Positions 7,395 to 15,365 of a stretch of DNA of 64,000 bases are shown piece by piece. How positions within the stretch are numbered: the first letter of the stretch is position 1; the number at the start of each line of letters is the position of its first letter. The notes under the pieces are model-generated. The model worked only from the letters and a program-made list of their open reading frames with translations. It was not told the origin of the DNA and made no database searches. The stretch is from Alphaproteobacteria bacterium (lineage in GTDB: Bacteria; Pseudomonadota; Alphaproteobacteria; Rs-D84): assembly GCA_017535105.1 (NCBI GenBank), contig JAFXUI010000002.1, positions 109,270-173,269 on the forward strand, read 5' to 3'. The position numbers and the translations under genes were made by a program.

Positions 7395-7983
7395 TTTTTT
7401 AGATGTGTGGAACGAACATATCGGCATGCCAACGCCAGCACACCATCGGCGAATAATGGAATTTTTAGTTGATGTGTTGGAAAACGAACCGCATCGGGGA
7501 TTGCTAACCGCGTTTCGCCATTCGGGTAAGTCAACAGTTGTCGGGGTGTTTGCCGCATGTGTTTTATATCTGCGACCAAATACACGAATATTGATATTGT
7601 CTGCGGAAAATATGTTGGCTGCGCGTATGGTGAATCATATTCGTAATATTTTGGAAAATCATCCATTGTGTGTGGATATGATTCCGAAAAATAAAAAAGA
7701 GTGGGCAACAAATAAAATCACGATAAATCGCGCGATTGGAATTCGTGAACCATCGGTTATATGCCAGGGTATTCATGGTAATATTACTGGGTCGCGTGCC
7801 GATTTGATAATATGTGATGATGTCGAAGTACCAAATACGTGTAATACGGCACAAAAACGTGAAATGTTACGGGAACGACTGCGAGAGTTAGATTTTATTT
7901 TATCGCCACATGGCGCGATGATTTACATCGGTACGCCACACACGACCGACACAATATATCGAACAACCGATGATGAAAATTAG
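7375..7983 (+). CDS. Terminase large subunit, ATPase half (split gene)
   Basis: About 202 residues covering only the packaging motor ATPase: Walker A 'FRHSGKST' near residue 47, Walker B 'DLIICDDVE' and the coupling motif 'IYIGTPHTTDTIY'. The ORF stops 'TTDDEN' just after the coupling motif, where intact T7 gp19-type proteins continue into the nuclease domain. That half is encoded at 11284-12135. The stop overlaps by 4 nt the end of the convergent gene at 7980. Start chosen at the ATG overlapping the fibre gene; an earlier in-frame start at 7336 is possible. Confidence 0.8.
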   Translation: MITAFFDFLDVWNEHIGMPTPAHHRRIMEFLVDVLENEPHRGLLTAFRHSGKSTVVGVFAACVLYLRPNTRILILSAENMLAARMVNHIRNILENHPLCVDMIPKNKKEWATNKITINRAIGIREPSVICQGIHGNITGSRADLIICDDVEVPNTCNTAQKREMLRERLRELDFILSPHGAMIYIGTPHTTDTIYRTTDDEN

Positions 7984-8633
7984 TTTGCGGAATTGTGTTG
8001 CAGTGAACTAATACTGTTGCGTAATTTTTCCAACAGTTTAGTTCCTTCTTCGCCGAACATTGGCAAATATGTTTCGTATTCCGGCAAGTCCGCTTGAAGT
8101 TGGGCACGGGAACGTTCGGTCAATGGGTTGGCCAACAATTCGTTTGCGGTATTCCAACGCATAAACGCGTTATAGGTTTGTTCAATAATTGTCCAACGTT
8201 CCAACAATTCCGAATGGTGCGCCAGTGCTAAACGAATAGAGTTTGGCCATTCTTCGCCATACGATTTAACAATTGGTAAACTTGTTATTAAATCCAAACC
8301 TTTCTGGTCTGGGGTAAAGGCATTTATCGCGGCAACTAATTTATTCCAATCAGTCTGTTTAATATTGATATCTATGGATGATTCCGCCATCATACCACCA
8401 TATGGTAATAAATCGCGTTCAATGGAATCCATCGGGGTCGCGCCAGATTTAAGGTTTTCGATATGCTTTACCAACATTTTACCCGTTGGCATTTCCGATA
8501 ATTCTGAAAGTACGTCTGGGGTTGCTTCTTCAACAAAAATTGGATTTAACGCGCCCCAGCCACCAATGATAACATGCGCCTGGCGGTAAAGGTTTAATAA
8601 CTTTTGTGCGATAACACTGGCTTTTTGTTTCAT
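7980..8633 (-). CDS. Unrecognised protein between the terminase halves
   Basis: 217 residues, soluble, mostly helical, with no signal peptide, membrane segment or recognised motif. Features seen are an N-terminal helix 'MKQKASVIAQKLLNLYRQA', a Gly-rich 'VIIGGWGALNP' and a leucine-rich C-terminal helix. It is transcribed against the particle genes, downstream of the regulator gene at 8661 (27-bp gap), so the two may share an mRNA. Its last codon overlaps the stop of the terminase ATPase half. A structural or regulatory role cannot be told from sequence. Confidence 0.55.
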   Translation of the reverse strand: MKQKASVIAQKLLNLYRQAHVIIGGWGALNPIFVEEATPDVLSELSEMPTGKMLVKHIENLKSGATPMDSIERDLLPYGGMMAESSIDINIKQTDWNKLVAAINAFTPDQKGLDLITSLPIVKSYGEEWPNSIRLALAHHSELLERWTIIEQTYNAFMRWNTANELLANPLTERSRAQLQADLPEYETYLPMFGEEGTKLLEKLRNSISSLQHNSAN

Positions 8634-8660
8634 GGCTTTCTCTCTCGCTGTGTGAACTGG

Positions 8661-9668
8661 TTATTCCATTACAATCATAATTACCTTGTGCATAGTTTTG
8701 CCGGTAATTTTTTCAGATGCAGATGCACCCTGACCATAAACTTTGCCTTTGGAATCTTGGCGAACCGAAACGATTTGCGCGGTGGCAACGTCCGAAGATT
8801 CCAATTTTGTAAAATCAGAATCGATACAAATTGCCATATCGCCCACAGATACTGGTGCGTTTATATCGGCAAATACATATGATTTTTCAGGTAAAAATCC
8901 GCCCAAATGTTTTGTGTTTGGAATTACGGCATAGATACCCTTGCGTCCTTCAAGATTCATTGGTGCAACAATCATTGTTTCATCAGATTTCTTGAACGAA
9001 ATTGCGCGGCCCGCAGGTGTGCCAAATACTGGTACCAACTTTTTACGCGCGCTGTCATACAATTTTGCGCCATACAAACCGTCATGCATATCGATTCCAG
9101 CAACTGGATTACCCGGCACCAAAACAGATTTAACGCGTTCTTTGACCTTGTTAATTTGTTTGTTCAATTCGCCCGATTTATACAGTTTGGCGATTTTATC
9201 GAACATTCCAGAAACCGACATTGTGAACGATTTTGCCAATGGTTCGATTTCGTTTTCATAGATTTCGCGTTGTCCAACCTCTATCTTATGATACACAGAC
9301 AGTGTCATACCCGCGTCTTTGGCAGCCTGGGCAATGGTTTTGCCAGATTGCTGACGAATCTTGCGCAGGCCAGAACCGAAAACCTTTAACCCGCTGTTTT
9401 CGTTGTCGTTCAAACGGCGTTTGATTTCGCTTTGCCATTGGGTTGCGACATCATCAGATTCTTTGATGAAAATGTCGGACAGTTTACAGCCCAAAATAGT
9501 GCAGATGTTTAACAACTGCTTTTGATTCAAACGGCGAACACCCTTTTCAATTTTGGACACCGCGGACAGCGAAAGTCCCGCACGGCGCGACAATTCGGTC
9601 ATTTTCATACCGCGTGCCAATCGGATGTTGCGAATGTTATTTGGAAAAATGATTTCTTCTTGGGCCAT
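8661..9668 (-). CDS. XRE-family transcriptional regulator with two HTH domains
   Basis: 335 residues. Two XRE-type helix-turn-helix domains stand in tandem: residues ~8-65 ('IRLARGMKMTELSRRAGLSLSAVSKIEKG') and ~100-155 ('GLRKIRQQSGKTIAQAAKDAG'). A C-terminal ~150-residue beta-rich domain follows, with a general likeness to the LexA/S24 fold, but I cannot identify a Ser/Lys dyad. It could be a repressor with a sensing or cleavage domain. Lying inside the split terminase, it is a natural candidate for controlling the particle genes (inference). Good ribosome site (AAGGAG) before ATG. Confidence 0.75.
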   Translation of the reverse strand: MAQEEIIFPNNIRNIRLARGMKMTELSRRAGLSLSAVSKIEKGVRRLNQKQLLNICTILGCKLSDIFIKESDDVATQWQSEIKRRLNDNENSGLKVFGSGLRKIRQQSGKTIAQAAKDAGMTLSVYHKIEVGQREIYENEIEPLAKSFTMSVSGMFDKIAKLYKSGELNKQINKVKERVKSVLVPGNPVAGIDMHDGLYGAKLYDSARKKLVPVFGTPAGRAISFKKSDETMIVAPMNLEGRKGIYAVIPNTKHLGGFLPEKSYVFADINAPVSVGDMAICIDSDFTKLESSDVATAQIVSVRQDSKGKVYGQGASASEKITGKTMHKVIMIVME

Positions 9669-9731
9669 TGTAAACTCCTTGGAATACTTGACAAAATATT
9701 AGTCAATTTTTTCGGCCCGCGCAAGTAAAAA

Positions 9732-11285
9732 TTATAATGGCATATCGTCTGGAATCTCGCCAATATCAACATCAGAAACAGTATCGGCGGTGTTGGGTGT
9801 TGGTGGTACGTCATCAACTGGGATAAAATCAGCCATTGCACGTGCAGCGGCATCGTCCAAATTGTCGAACAAACTGTATTCGCCAAAGAAAGCAGTGTGG
9901 ACAGTTTCGGTACGACCATGACGGTTTTTACCAATGATAATTTCCGCCTTGTTCCGCGCACGTTCCACACGGCGTTTATAACTTTCTTGAATTTTTTCGT
10001 TGACGTTGCCAGACAGTTTGTTTGATGGATCGCGGTTTTCCAGATAGTATTCTTCACGATATGTGAACATAACAATATCGGCATCTTGTTCAATAGAACC
10101 AGATTCACGCAAGTCTGACAGCATTGGGTGTTTGTCATCGCGTTCTTCGACCTTACGCGACAACTGTGACAATGCGATGACTGGAACGTCCATTTCCTTG
10201 GCCAGCATTTTAAGACTACGTGTGATTTCAGATAATTCTTGAACACGGTTATCGGTTCGGCGACCGCCCGGCAATGTCATAAGTTGTAAATAGTCAATTA
10301 CAATCAATGCAATGCCACCACTTTTGCGGGCCAAACGCCGCGCACGTGTACGCATCATTGGAACCGACATACCCGGTGTATCATCAATGTACAATGGAAC
10401 GTGACTTAATGCCGATGCATATTGGGTAAGTTTCAAGAAATCGCTGTCGTTTAATGAACCATCACGTTGCGCAGCAACCGGAATTTTTGCCTGGGACGAA
10501 ACGACACGTGCCGCCAATTGACTTTGCGACATTTCAAGACTGAAAAACACAACAGCGCCCTTGTACCGTTCGTTTGCGCGACCCGACATTATTGCGTTTG
10601 CGGCATTAAAAGCAATGTTCATTGCCAATGTTGTTTTACCCATACCTGGACGACCCGCAATAATGACTAAGTCAGAATGGTGCAGACCACTGATAGATTT
10701 ATCCAAATCGGTCAGCCCAGTTGTCAGACCAGACAATTTGCCATCGGCCTTGTACGCAACTTCGGCCTCGTTCAAAGCCTGTTGTAATGCGGTGGCCAAT
10801 GGGGCAACATCGTGTTCGGACGATCCCGTTGTTGCCATTTCAAATAATTTCTGTTCGGCAACTTCGATTTGGGTTGAAACAGGATTATCTAAATCTTCGG
10901 TGTATGCGGCTTCGGTAATTCCTTGGCCAATATTAATTAATTCGCGGCGCATTGCGTTTTCATATACGATACGTCCATATTGATCAACGTTCACAACCGT
11001 TGCGCCCGCACCCGTCAGTTGGGTCAAATAGTCAACACCGCCAACCGATTCCAATATTCCCTGTTGTTCCAGATAGTTCTTCGCAGTGATAATATCAAAC
11101 GGAATACCAGCCGAAAACTGACGCATGGCAAGTTTGTATATTTCTTGGTGTGCAGGGTGCGAGAAATGTTCGGGTTTTAAAAATTCCGAAATGTGTTCCA
11201 AAGCACGATTGTTCATCAAAACAGCCGCCAAAACCGCCTGTTCTGCTTCTAAATTCGTTGGCAAAGTTTTCGGAGTAAAGTCCAT
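9732..11285 (-). CDS. dnaB: Replicative DNA helicase DnaB
   Basis: 517 residues, full length for bacterial DnaB: N-terminal primase-interacting domain ('LPTNLEAEQAVLAAVLMNN'), linker, then the RecA-like ATPase with Walker A 'GRPGMGKTT' near residue 210, Walker B region 'ALIVIDYLQLM' and 'ALSQLSRKVEERDDKHPMLSDL'. It unwinds DNA at the replication fork. The sequence is of chromosomal rather than phage type. Its ATG (complement of 11283-11285) overlaps the start codon of the divergent terminase nuclease half. There is no Shine-Dalgarno upstream, and a promoter 7 nt before the ATG suggests a leaderless mRNA. Confidence 0.93.
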   Translation of the reverse strand: MDFTPKTLPTNLEAEQAVLAAVLMNNRALEHISEFLKPEHFSHPAHQEIYKLAMRQFSAGIPFDIITAKNYLEQQGILESVGGVDYLTQLTGAGATVVNVDQYGRIVYENAMRRELINIGQGITEAAYTEDLDNPVSTQIEVAEQKLFEMATTGSSEHDVAPLATALQQALNEAEVAYKADGKLSGLTTGLTDLDKSISGLHHSDLVIIAGRPGMGKTTLAMNIAFNAANAIMSGRANERYKGAVVFFSLEMSQSQLAARVVSSQAKIPVAAQRDGSLNDSDFLKLTQYASALSHVPLYIDDTPGMSVPMMRTRARRLARKSGGIALIVIDYLQLMTLPGGRRTDNRVQELSEITRSLKMLAKEMDVPVIALSQLSRKVEERDDKHPMLSDLRESGSIEQDADIVMFTYREEYYLENRDPSNKLSGNVNEKIQESYKRRVERARNKAEIIIGKNRHGRTETVHTAFFGEYSLFDNLDDAAARAMADFIPVDDVPPTPNTADTVSDVDIGEIPDDMPL

Positions 11286-12135
11286 GTCTGATATAGTATA
11301 TAAAAATTTTGCGTTTTCAACGCCTTTTTTACGTGGATATAAAACGCTGGAAATACCGATTGTTGACGGGGACGGACGCCCCGCATGGCCCGAAATGTTC
11401 CCATTGCGCGCGATTGAAACGCTGCGCGACACGGTGGGCGCGCGACACTTTGCGTCCCAAATGTTGTTAAAGCCGGTGCCACCCGACCGAATCAGATTAG
11501 ATCCGGGTGCAATGCACTTTTATTATGACGACTTTAACCCGAATAACGCAAGAATCGGTGACGTAATTATAACGGGTGCGGCAATATACTGGGACCCCAG
11601 TTCCGGTGGGAAAAATACCGATGGCAGTGTATGCGTCATCATATATCGTGATGATAAAAACCATCGTGTGTTTATTCACGATGTTATGTATATGACGGTG
11701 CCAGAACAAGACGAACACCCAATGGCACATCAATGTGATATGGTGCTGGACTTTATGTCGCACCACAGTATGCGCAAGGTGTGTGTTGAAACAAATGGCA
11801 TTGGAAATACGTTGCCTGAAATATTGCGCGATTGTGCGTTGCGGCGTGGATATGACATTATTGTTCAACGTGTTGTAAATAACAAACGTAAATCAGACAG
11901 AATTATCGACACCATTGAACCGTTATTATCAACGGGACGATTGTATTGTGCGGAACGTGTGCGCACGACACTGTTGTTGTCGGAAATGATTGGGTGGTCG
12001 CCCGTGGGATATGCTACGCACGATGACGGAATTGATGCGATCGCGGGTGCGATTATGGCGACACCAATACCAATTCACCCGATGGGGCGGGTGGGCAGAA
12101 TGTATTCTGCAAATACAAAATTCAAAATTTCTTAA
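11284..12135 (+). CDS. Terminase large subunit, nuclease half (split gene)
   Basis: 283 residues corresponding to the C-terminal part of T7 gp19-type terminases. It starts with the linker region 'FLRGYKTLEIPIVDGDGRP' and 'VGARHFASQMLLKPV'. The RNase-H-like nuclease follows, with acidic residues in 'IYWDPSSGG', 'VCVETNGIG' and 'THDDGIDAIAG'. It cuts concatemeric DNA during packaging. It has its own ATG with GGAG 8 nt upstream, so it can be translated separately. The in-frame extension to 11125 is dnaB antisense and is rejected. Portal follows in normal order. Confidence 0.8.
   Translation: MSDIVYKNFAFSTPFLRGYKTLEIPIVDGDGRPAWPEMFPLRAIETLRDTVGARHFASQMLLKPVPPDRIRLDPGAMHFYYDDFNPNNARIGDVIITGAAIYWDPSSGGKNTDGSVCVIIYRDDKNHRVFIHDVMYMTVPEQDEHPMAHQCDMVLDFMSHHSMRKVCVETNGIGNTLPEILRDCALRRGYDIIVQRVVNNKRKSDRIIDTIEPLLSTGRLYCAERVRTTLLLSEMIGWSPVGYATHDDGIDAIAGAIMATPIPIHPMGRVGRMYSANTKFKIS
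11293..11320 (-). promoter_or_regulatory. dnaB promoter inside the terminase nuclease gene
   Basis: On the minus strand: TTGAAA (11315-11320), a 16-bp spacer, TACTAT (11293-11298), then 7 nt and the dnaB ATG. Transcription would start at or next to the A of the ATG. The promoter lies within the first codons of the divergent gene. Confidence 0.55.
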
Positions 12136-12158
12136 GAAACCAAAACAAAGGATACAAA

Positions 12159-13391
12159 ATGTCAACAAACATTAAACAATTACAACAAATGTATGCGCGT
12201 GCGCTGGATATGCGTGCGCCATGGATAAAACGTTGGGACGATGCGCGCAGATATACCACACCCACGTCAGATGAAGATATGGCAACATTATTCGATTCAA
12301 CCGCGTCTGATGCCGCAGATAATTTGGCCGCGTCAATATATTCGCTGATAACACCACCAGAATCGTTATGGATGACACTGGTGCCCGAAAGCGATATGTC
12401 ACCAAACCCAGAAATCGCAACGAATGTTTTTCGTGCGAATCTGAATGATTCTAATTTTTATACAACGATACACCAGTGTTATATGGATTTGGTCGTTATG
12501 GGTACTGCGTGTTTGTTTATGGCGGAAAACCCAATTGGTGCTGCATCGGCATTTTCTTTTACAGCAATTCCAATGTATGATATTGCGATTTTACCAAATG
12601 CGGTATTTCACACAACGTCAATGCACGCGTGTGATGTAGTTGCTCGTTTTCCTCAATGGACACCGCCGACAGACATTCGTGATAAAATGGCACGTGACCC
12701 GGAAATGCCATTAAAGTTGGTTCAAAGTTTGGTGGGTGCCGATTTTGTTGCGTGGTTAGACGTTGGTGGCGATATTGAAAACAATATTGTTTCAACGGGT
12801 ACATTTGAAACCAACCCATATATTATTTTCCGTTGGTCGCTTTCCAGTGGTGAATTATATGGTCGTGGCCCAGTTATGCGTGCGTTGCCCGATATTAAAA
12901 CAGCTAACAAGGTTGTGGAATTAGTATTGAAAAACGCGACAATCGCAGTTTCTGGAATTTGGCAGGCCGATGATGACGGTGTTATCAACCTGGGTAATAT
13001 TAATTTAACACCCGGTGCAATTATACCAAAGGCAGTTGGTTCATCTGGATTAACCCCATTATCATCGGGTGCAAATTTTGATGTTTCACAATTGGTATTA
13101 AAAGATTTGCGCGAACGGATACGTCACGCGTTGTTGGCGGACCGGTTGGGGTTGTTGTCAGACAAAGAAATGACTGCAACAGAAATTATGGCGCGTAATG
13201 CCGACATGATGCGTGTTCTGGGCGCGACATACGGTCGTTTGTTACACGAATTTATACGACCATTGGTGGATCGTGGATTACAGATTTTATCGCGCCGTGG
13301 CGTGATTGATAAAATCGTTCTGAACAGTGACGCAGAATTGAAATATATTGCGCCAATCACACAAATGGCGATTGCCGAAAATATAATATAA
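12159..13391 (+). CDS. Phage portal (head-to-tail connector) protein
   Basis: 410 residues. The opening 'YARALDMRAPWIKRWDDARRYTTP' and 'TASDAADNLAASIYSLITPPESLW' are typical of the T7-like head-to-tail connecting protein family, as is the later 'TATEIMARNADMMRVLGATYGRL'. It forms the ring at one vertex that docks terminase and tail adaptor. It is somewhat shorter than many portals of the family (about 500 residues) but shows no break. It follows the nuclease half of terminase by 23 bp in the same direction. Confidence 0.85.
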   Translation: MSTNIKQLQQMYARALDMRAPWIKRWDDARRYTTPTSDEDMATLFDSTASDAADNLAASIYSLITPPESLWMTLVPESDMSPNPEIATNVFRANLNDSNFYTTIHQCYMDLVVMGTACLFMAENPIGAASAFSFTAIPMYDIAILPNAVFHTTSMHACDVVARFPQWTPPTDIRDKMARDPEMPLKLVQSLVGADFVAWLDVGGDIENNIVSTGTFETNPYIIFRWSLSSGELYGRGPVMRALPDIKTANKVVELVLKNATIAVSGIWQADDDGVINLGNINLTPGAIIPKAVGSSGLTPLSSGANFDVSQLVLKDLRERIRHALLADRLGLLSDKEMTATEIMARNADMMRVLGATYGRLLHEFIRPLVDRGLQILSRRGVIDKIVLNSDAELKYIAPITQMAIAENII

Positions 13392-13404
13392 AAAGGAAAT
13401 AAAA

Positions 13405-13593
13405 ATGACCGATATTGAAAAACATTTTGTGCGTGCTTTTAGTACGCCATCGGGTCGCATTGTGTTGGAACACCTGCGCAAGATAACAATTGAACGTGTT
13501 ATGGGTGCGAATGTGACCAATGATGAATTGCGCTGGGCTGCGGCACAAAGCGCACTTGTTCACCAAATAGAACGTATGGGAACGGACAAATAA
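13405..13593 (+). CDS. Small phage protein after portal, Bbp19-like
   Basis: 62 residues: 'FVRAFSTPSGRIVLEHLRKITIERV' followed by a polar segment and a final helix 'RWAAAQSALVHQIERM'. This form resembles the small Bbp19-type proteins found beside portal genes in short-tailed phages; their role is not established. Ribosome site AAAGGAAA, 13 bp after portal, and 1 bp before the next gene, so the three are one unit. Confidence 0.6.
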   Translation: MTDIEKHFVRAFSTPSGRIVLEHLRKITIERVMGANVTNDELRWAAAQSALVHQIERMGTDK

Positions 13594-13594
13594 A

Positions 13595-13855
13595 ATGTCA
13601 AACAAACAAAACTCTTTATCCAACCTGGTTGATACATTGCGGGGCGGGTGGTTTCTAATCGCCTTTATCGCAGGTATGGTTTACTGGGTCGCACGCCAAG
13701 ATTTTTCGTTGGACGATTTGGCGCGTGCTAACGAACGCATCACTGCATTGGAAAATCGTACGACAATTTTGGAAACAGGTATCGGTCAATTACAAATGAA
13801 AATAGACGGAATCAAAGAAGACGTCACATTAATTAAAAGTGCGGTCATAAAATAA
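13595..13855 (+). CDS. Membrane-anchored coiled-coil protein, possible lysis accessory
   Basis: 86 residues. One membrane helix (about residues 17-34, 'GGWFLIAFIAGMVYWVA') is followed by a regular coiled coil ('LENRTTILETGIGQLQMKIDGI'). This layout is common among small phage proteins of the holin/spanin-like or i-spanin type, but no lipoprotein partner follows, so the function is open. It is the last gene of the cluster before the terminator at 13858. Confidence 0.5.
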   Translation: MSNKQNSLSNLVDTLRGGWFLIAFIAGMVYWVARQDFSLDDLARANERITALENRTTILETGIGQLQMKIDGIKEDVTLIKSAVIK

Positions 13856-13882
13856 AACCCCGCATAACGCGGGGATTTTATT
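13854..13882. terminator. Bidirectional terminator between particle cluster and ppiD
   Basis: Stem CCCCGC / GCGGGG with a 5-nt loop, A-rich on the left and T-rich on the right, serving both convergent units. The stem resembles that at 1151-1164 on the other end of the cluster (both contain CCCGCA...GCGGG). Confidence 0.75.
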
Positions 13883-15299
13883 ATTTGTTGCTGCCCAAGA
13901 ATCGGCGATACACTTTTTCATTTACGCGTACCGGATTTTCACGAATAAGGAACGAGTTATAATCGTCTGTAATTCCACGTGCAGAAATTTTTGCAACTTC
14001 TTTTTCCAAATCTGCTGACTTCTTGGAATCAATCGTTGGTTTTGCGTTCGATTTAACCGTCATAACATAAAACGCGTTTTTACCCGGAACAATCGAATTG
14101 GAACCAATTTCTGATTTAAACGCGGCAACCAAAACATCGTCTGGGGCGCCACTTGTGCGTGAAACGTTTGTAGATTTTTTGTTTGCCATTGGCTTGCCTG
14201 CATTTACATCAACCAAAATGTCGTTGGCACGGACATATGCTTGTTTGCGTTGTTCTTCGCGTGTCCAATCGTCTGCCAATGTCTTTTTCACAGAATCAAA
14301 TTCGGCGGTATGTGCCGGTGTGATTTTATCCAGACGCATAATCACAAAACCAGATTTTGTTTCGATAAGTTCTGATTCTGAACCTTCGTCCATTGTGAAT
14401 AATTTAGAAATCATCGCATCATTCAACACATCATCAGACGGTAAATTTCCCGCAGAGAATGGTTTTAATGAAACAAATTTTGATTTGTGTTTTGATGCGG
14501 CGTCTTTTAATGAATCGCCACCGATAATTGCATCTTCAACCTTTATCGCGGTGTCGTATGCATCGCTGTATTCGTCGGGCTTGCTCATATCCGCCGGAAT
14601 CAAAACATACGATGCACTGCGTGTTTCGGCAACCGTTTGCGGATGTGTCGCATAGAATGTACGCAAATCATCATCGGTTGGTTTGCCAACTTTGAAATCA
14701 TCGAATTTTACAGTTGTATAATCGATGTCGCGTTCGGCATAACGTGCGTTGTACATTGTGCTGGTTGCGAATTTTGGCGTTTTAATCGGTGCAGACATTG
14801 ACCCCAAAACCATTGAACGCAAAACGTTCGCGCGCAAGATTTCGGCAAAGTCCGCCTCGGAATAACCAGAGTTACGCAATACCGTATCAAACTTTAATGT
14901 TGAAAAAGCACCATTGTCTTGGAATTCTGGATATTCACGAATTTCACGCGCAATACGGCGGTCGGAAACAATAAAGCCCAATTCGTGTCCGCGCTTTTCA
15001 ACCATTGTCTGTGTGGTCAATTTAGAAATAATATCATTCTGGAACTTTTCAGCCGCGACCGGATCAATATACACATTACGCATTTCGTCACGTGACATAG
15101 TTGCCAATTCACGCGAACGTTCCATGTTATATTGTTGGACGGTAACCTTGTCCCCACCAACACGTACAAGTGTTGTATCACTCATCACGTTGCCAAAAAT
15201 CCATTCAGCAACACCCCAGCCCACAAAAGAAAAGGCCAATATTGTAATCAAAACTTTCGCAATCGGTTTTTCCGAAGCATTACGTAAATATTCTAGCAT
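13881..15299 (-). CDS. ppiD: Peptidyl-prolyl isomerase/periplasmic chaperone, PpiD/SurA-N type
   Basis: 472 residues. A single N-terminal membrane anchor (about residues 13-33, 'PIAKVLITILAFSFVGWGVAEWIF') is followed by a SurA-N-like chaperone domain ('VRVGGDKVTVQQYNMERSRELA') and a parvulin-like region, as in PpiD of the inner membrane, which helps outer-membrane proteins fold. The parvulin domain is divergent. Start set at MLEYLRN, where the family begins; the preceding in-frame codons overlap the tpiA leader. Divergently transcribed from tpiA. Confidence 0.8.
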   Translation of the reverse strand: MLEYLRNASEKPIAKVLITILAFSFVGWGVAEWIFGNVMSDTTLVRVGGDKVTVQQYNMERSRELATMSRDEMRNVYIDPVAAEKFQNDIISKLTTQTMVEKRGHELGFIVSDRRIAREIREYPEFQDNGAFSTLKFDTVLRNSGYSEADFAEILRANVLRSMVLGSMSAPIKTPKFATSTMYNARYAERDIDYTTVKFDDFKVGKPTDDDLRTFYATHPQTVAETRSASYVLIPADMSKPDEYSDAYDTAIKVEDAIIGGDSLKDAASKHKSKFVSLKPFSAGNLPSDDVLNDAMISKLFTMDEGSESELIETKSGFVIMRLDKITPAHTAEFDSVKKTLADDWTREEQRKQAYVRANDILVDVNAGKPMANKKSTNVSRTSGAPDDVLVAAFKSEIGSNSIVPGKNAFYVMTVKSNAKPTIDSKKSADLEKEVAKISARGITDDYNSFLIRENPVRVNEKVYRRFLGSNK

Positions 15300-15365
15300 T
15301 TGTTCCCCTTTTGCGCTACCATAGCAAAATGAAACGTGAAAAATCAACGAAAAAAAGGGAAAAAG

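Noticed and set aside
11125-11283. In-frame N-terminal extension of the terminase nuclease half
   Set aside because: It is antisense to the first codons of dnaB, has no likeness to terminase, and the ATG at 11284 has its own ribosome site.
7984-11283. Intron or intein splitting the terminase
   Set aside because: The insert holds three independent minus-strand genes including dnaB. No splice-type sequence, intein motifs or homing endonuclease were seen.
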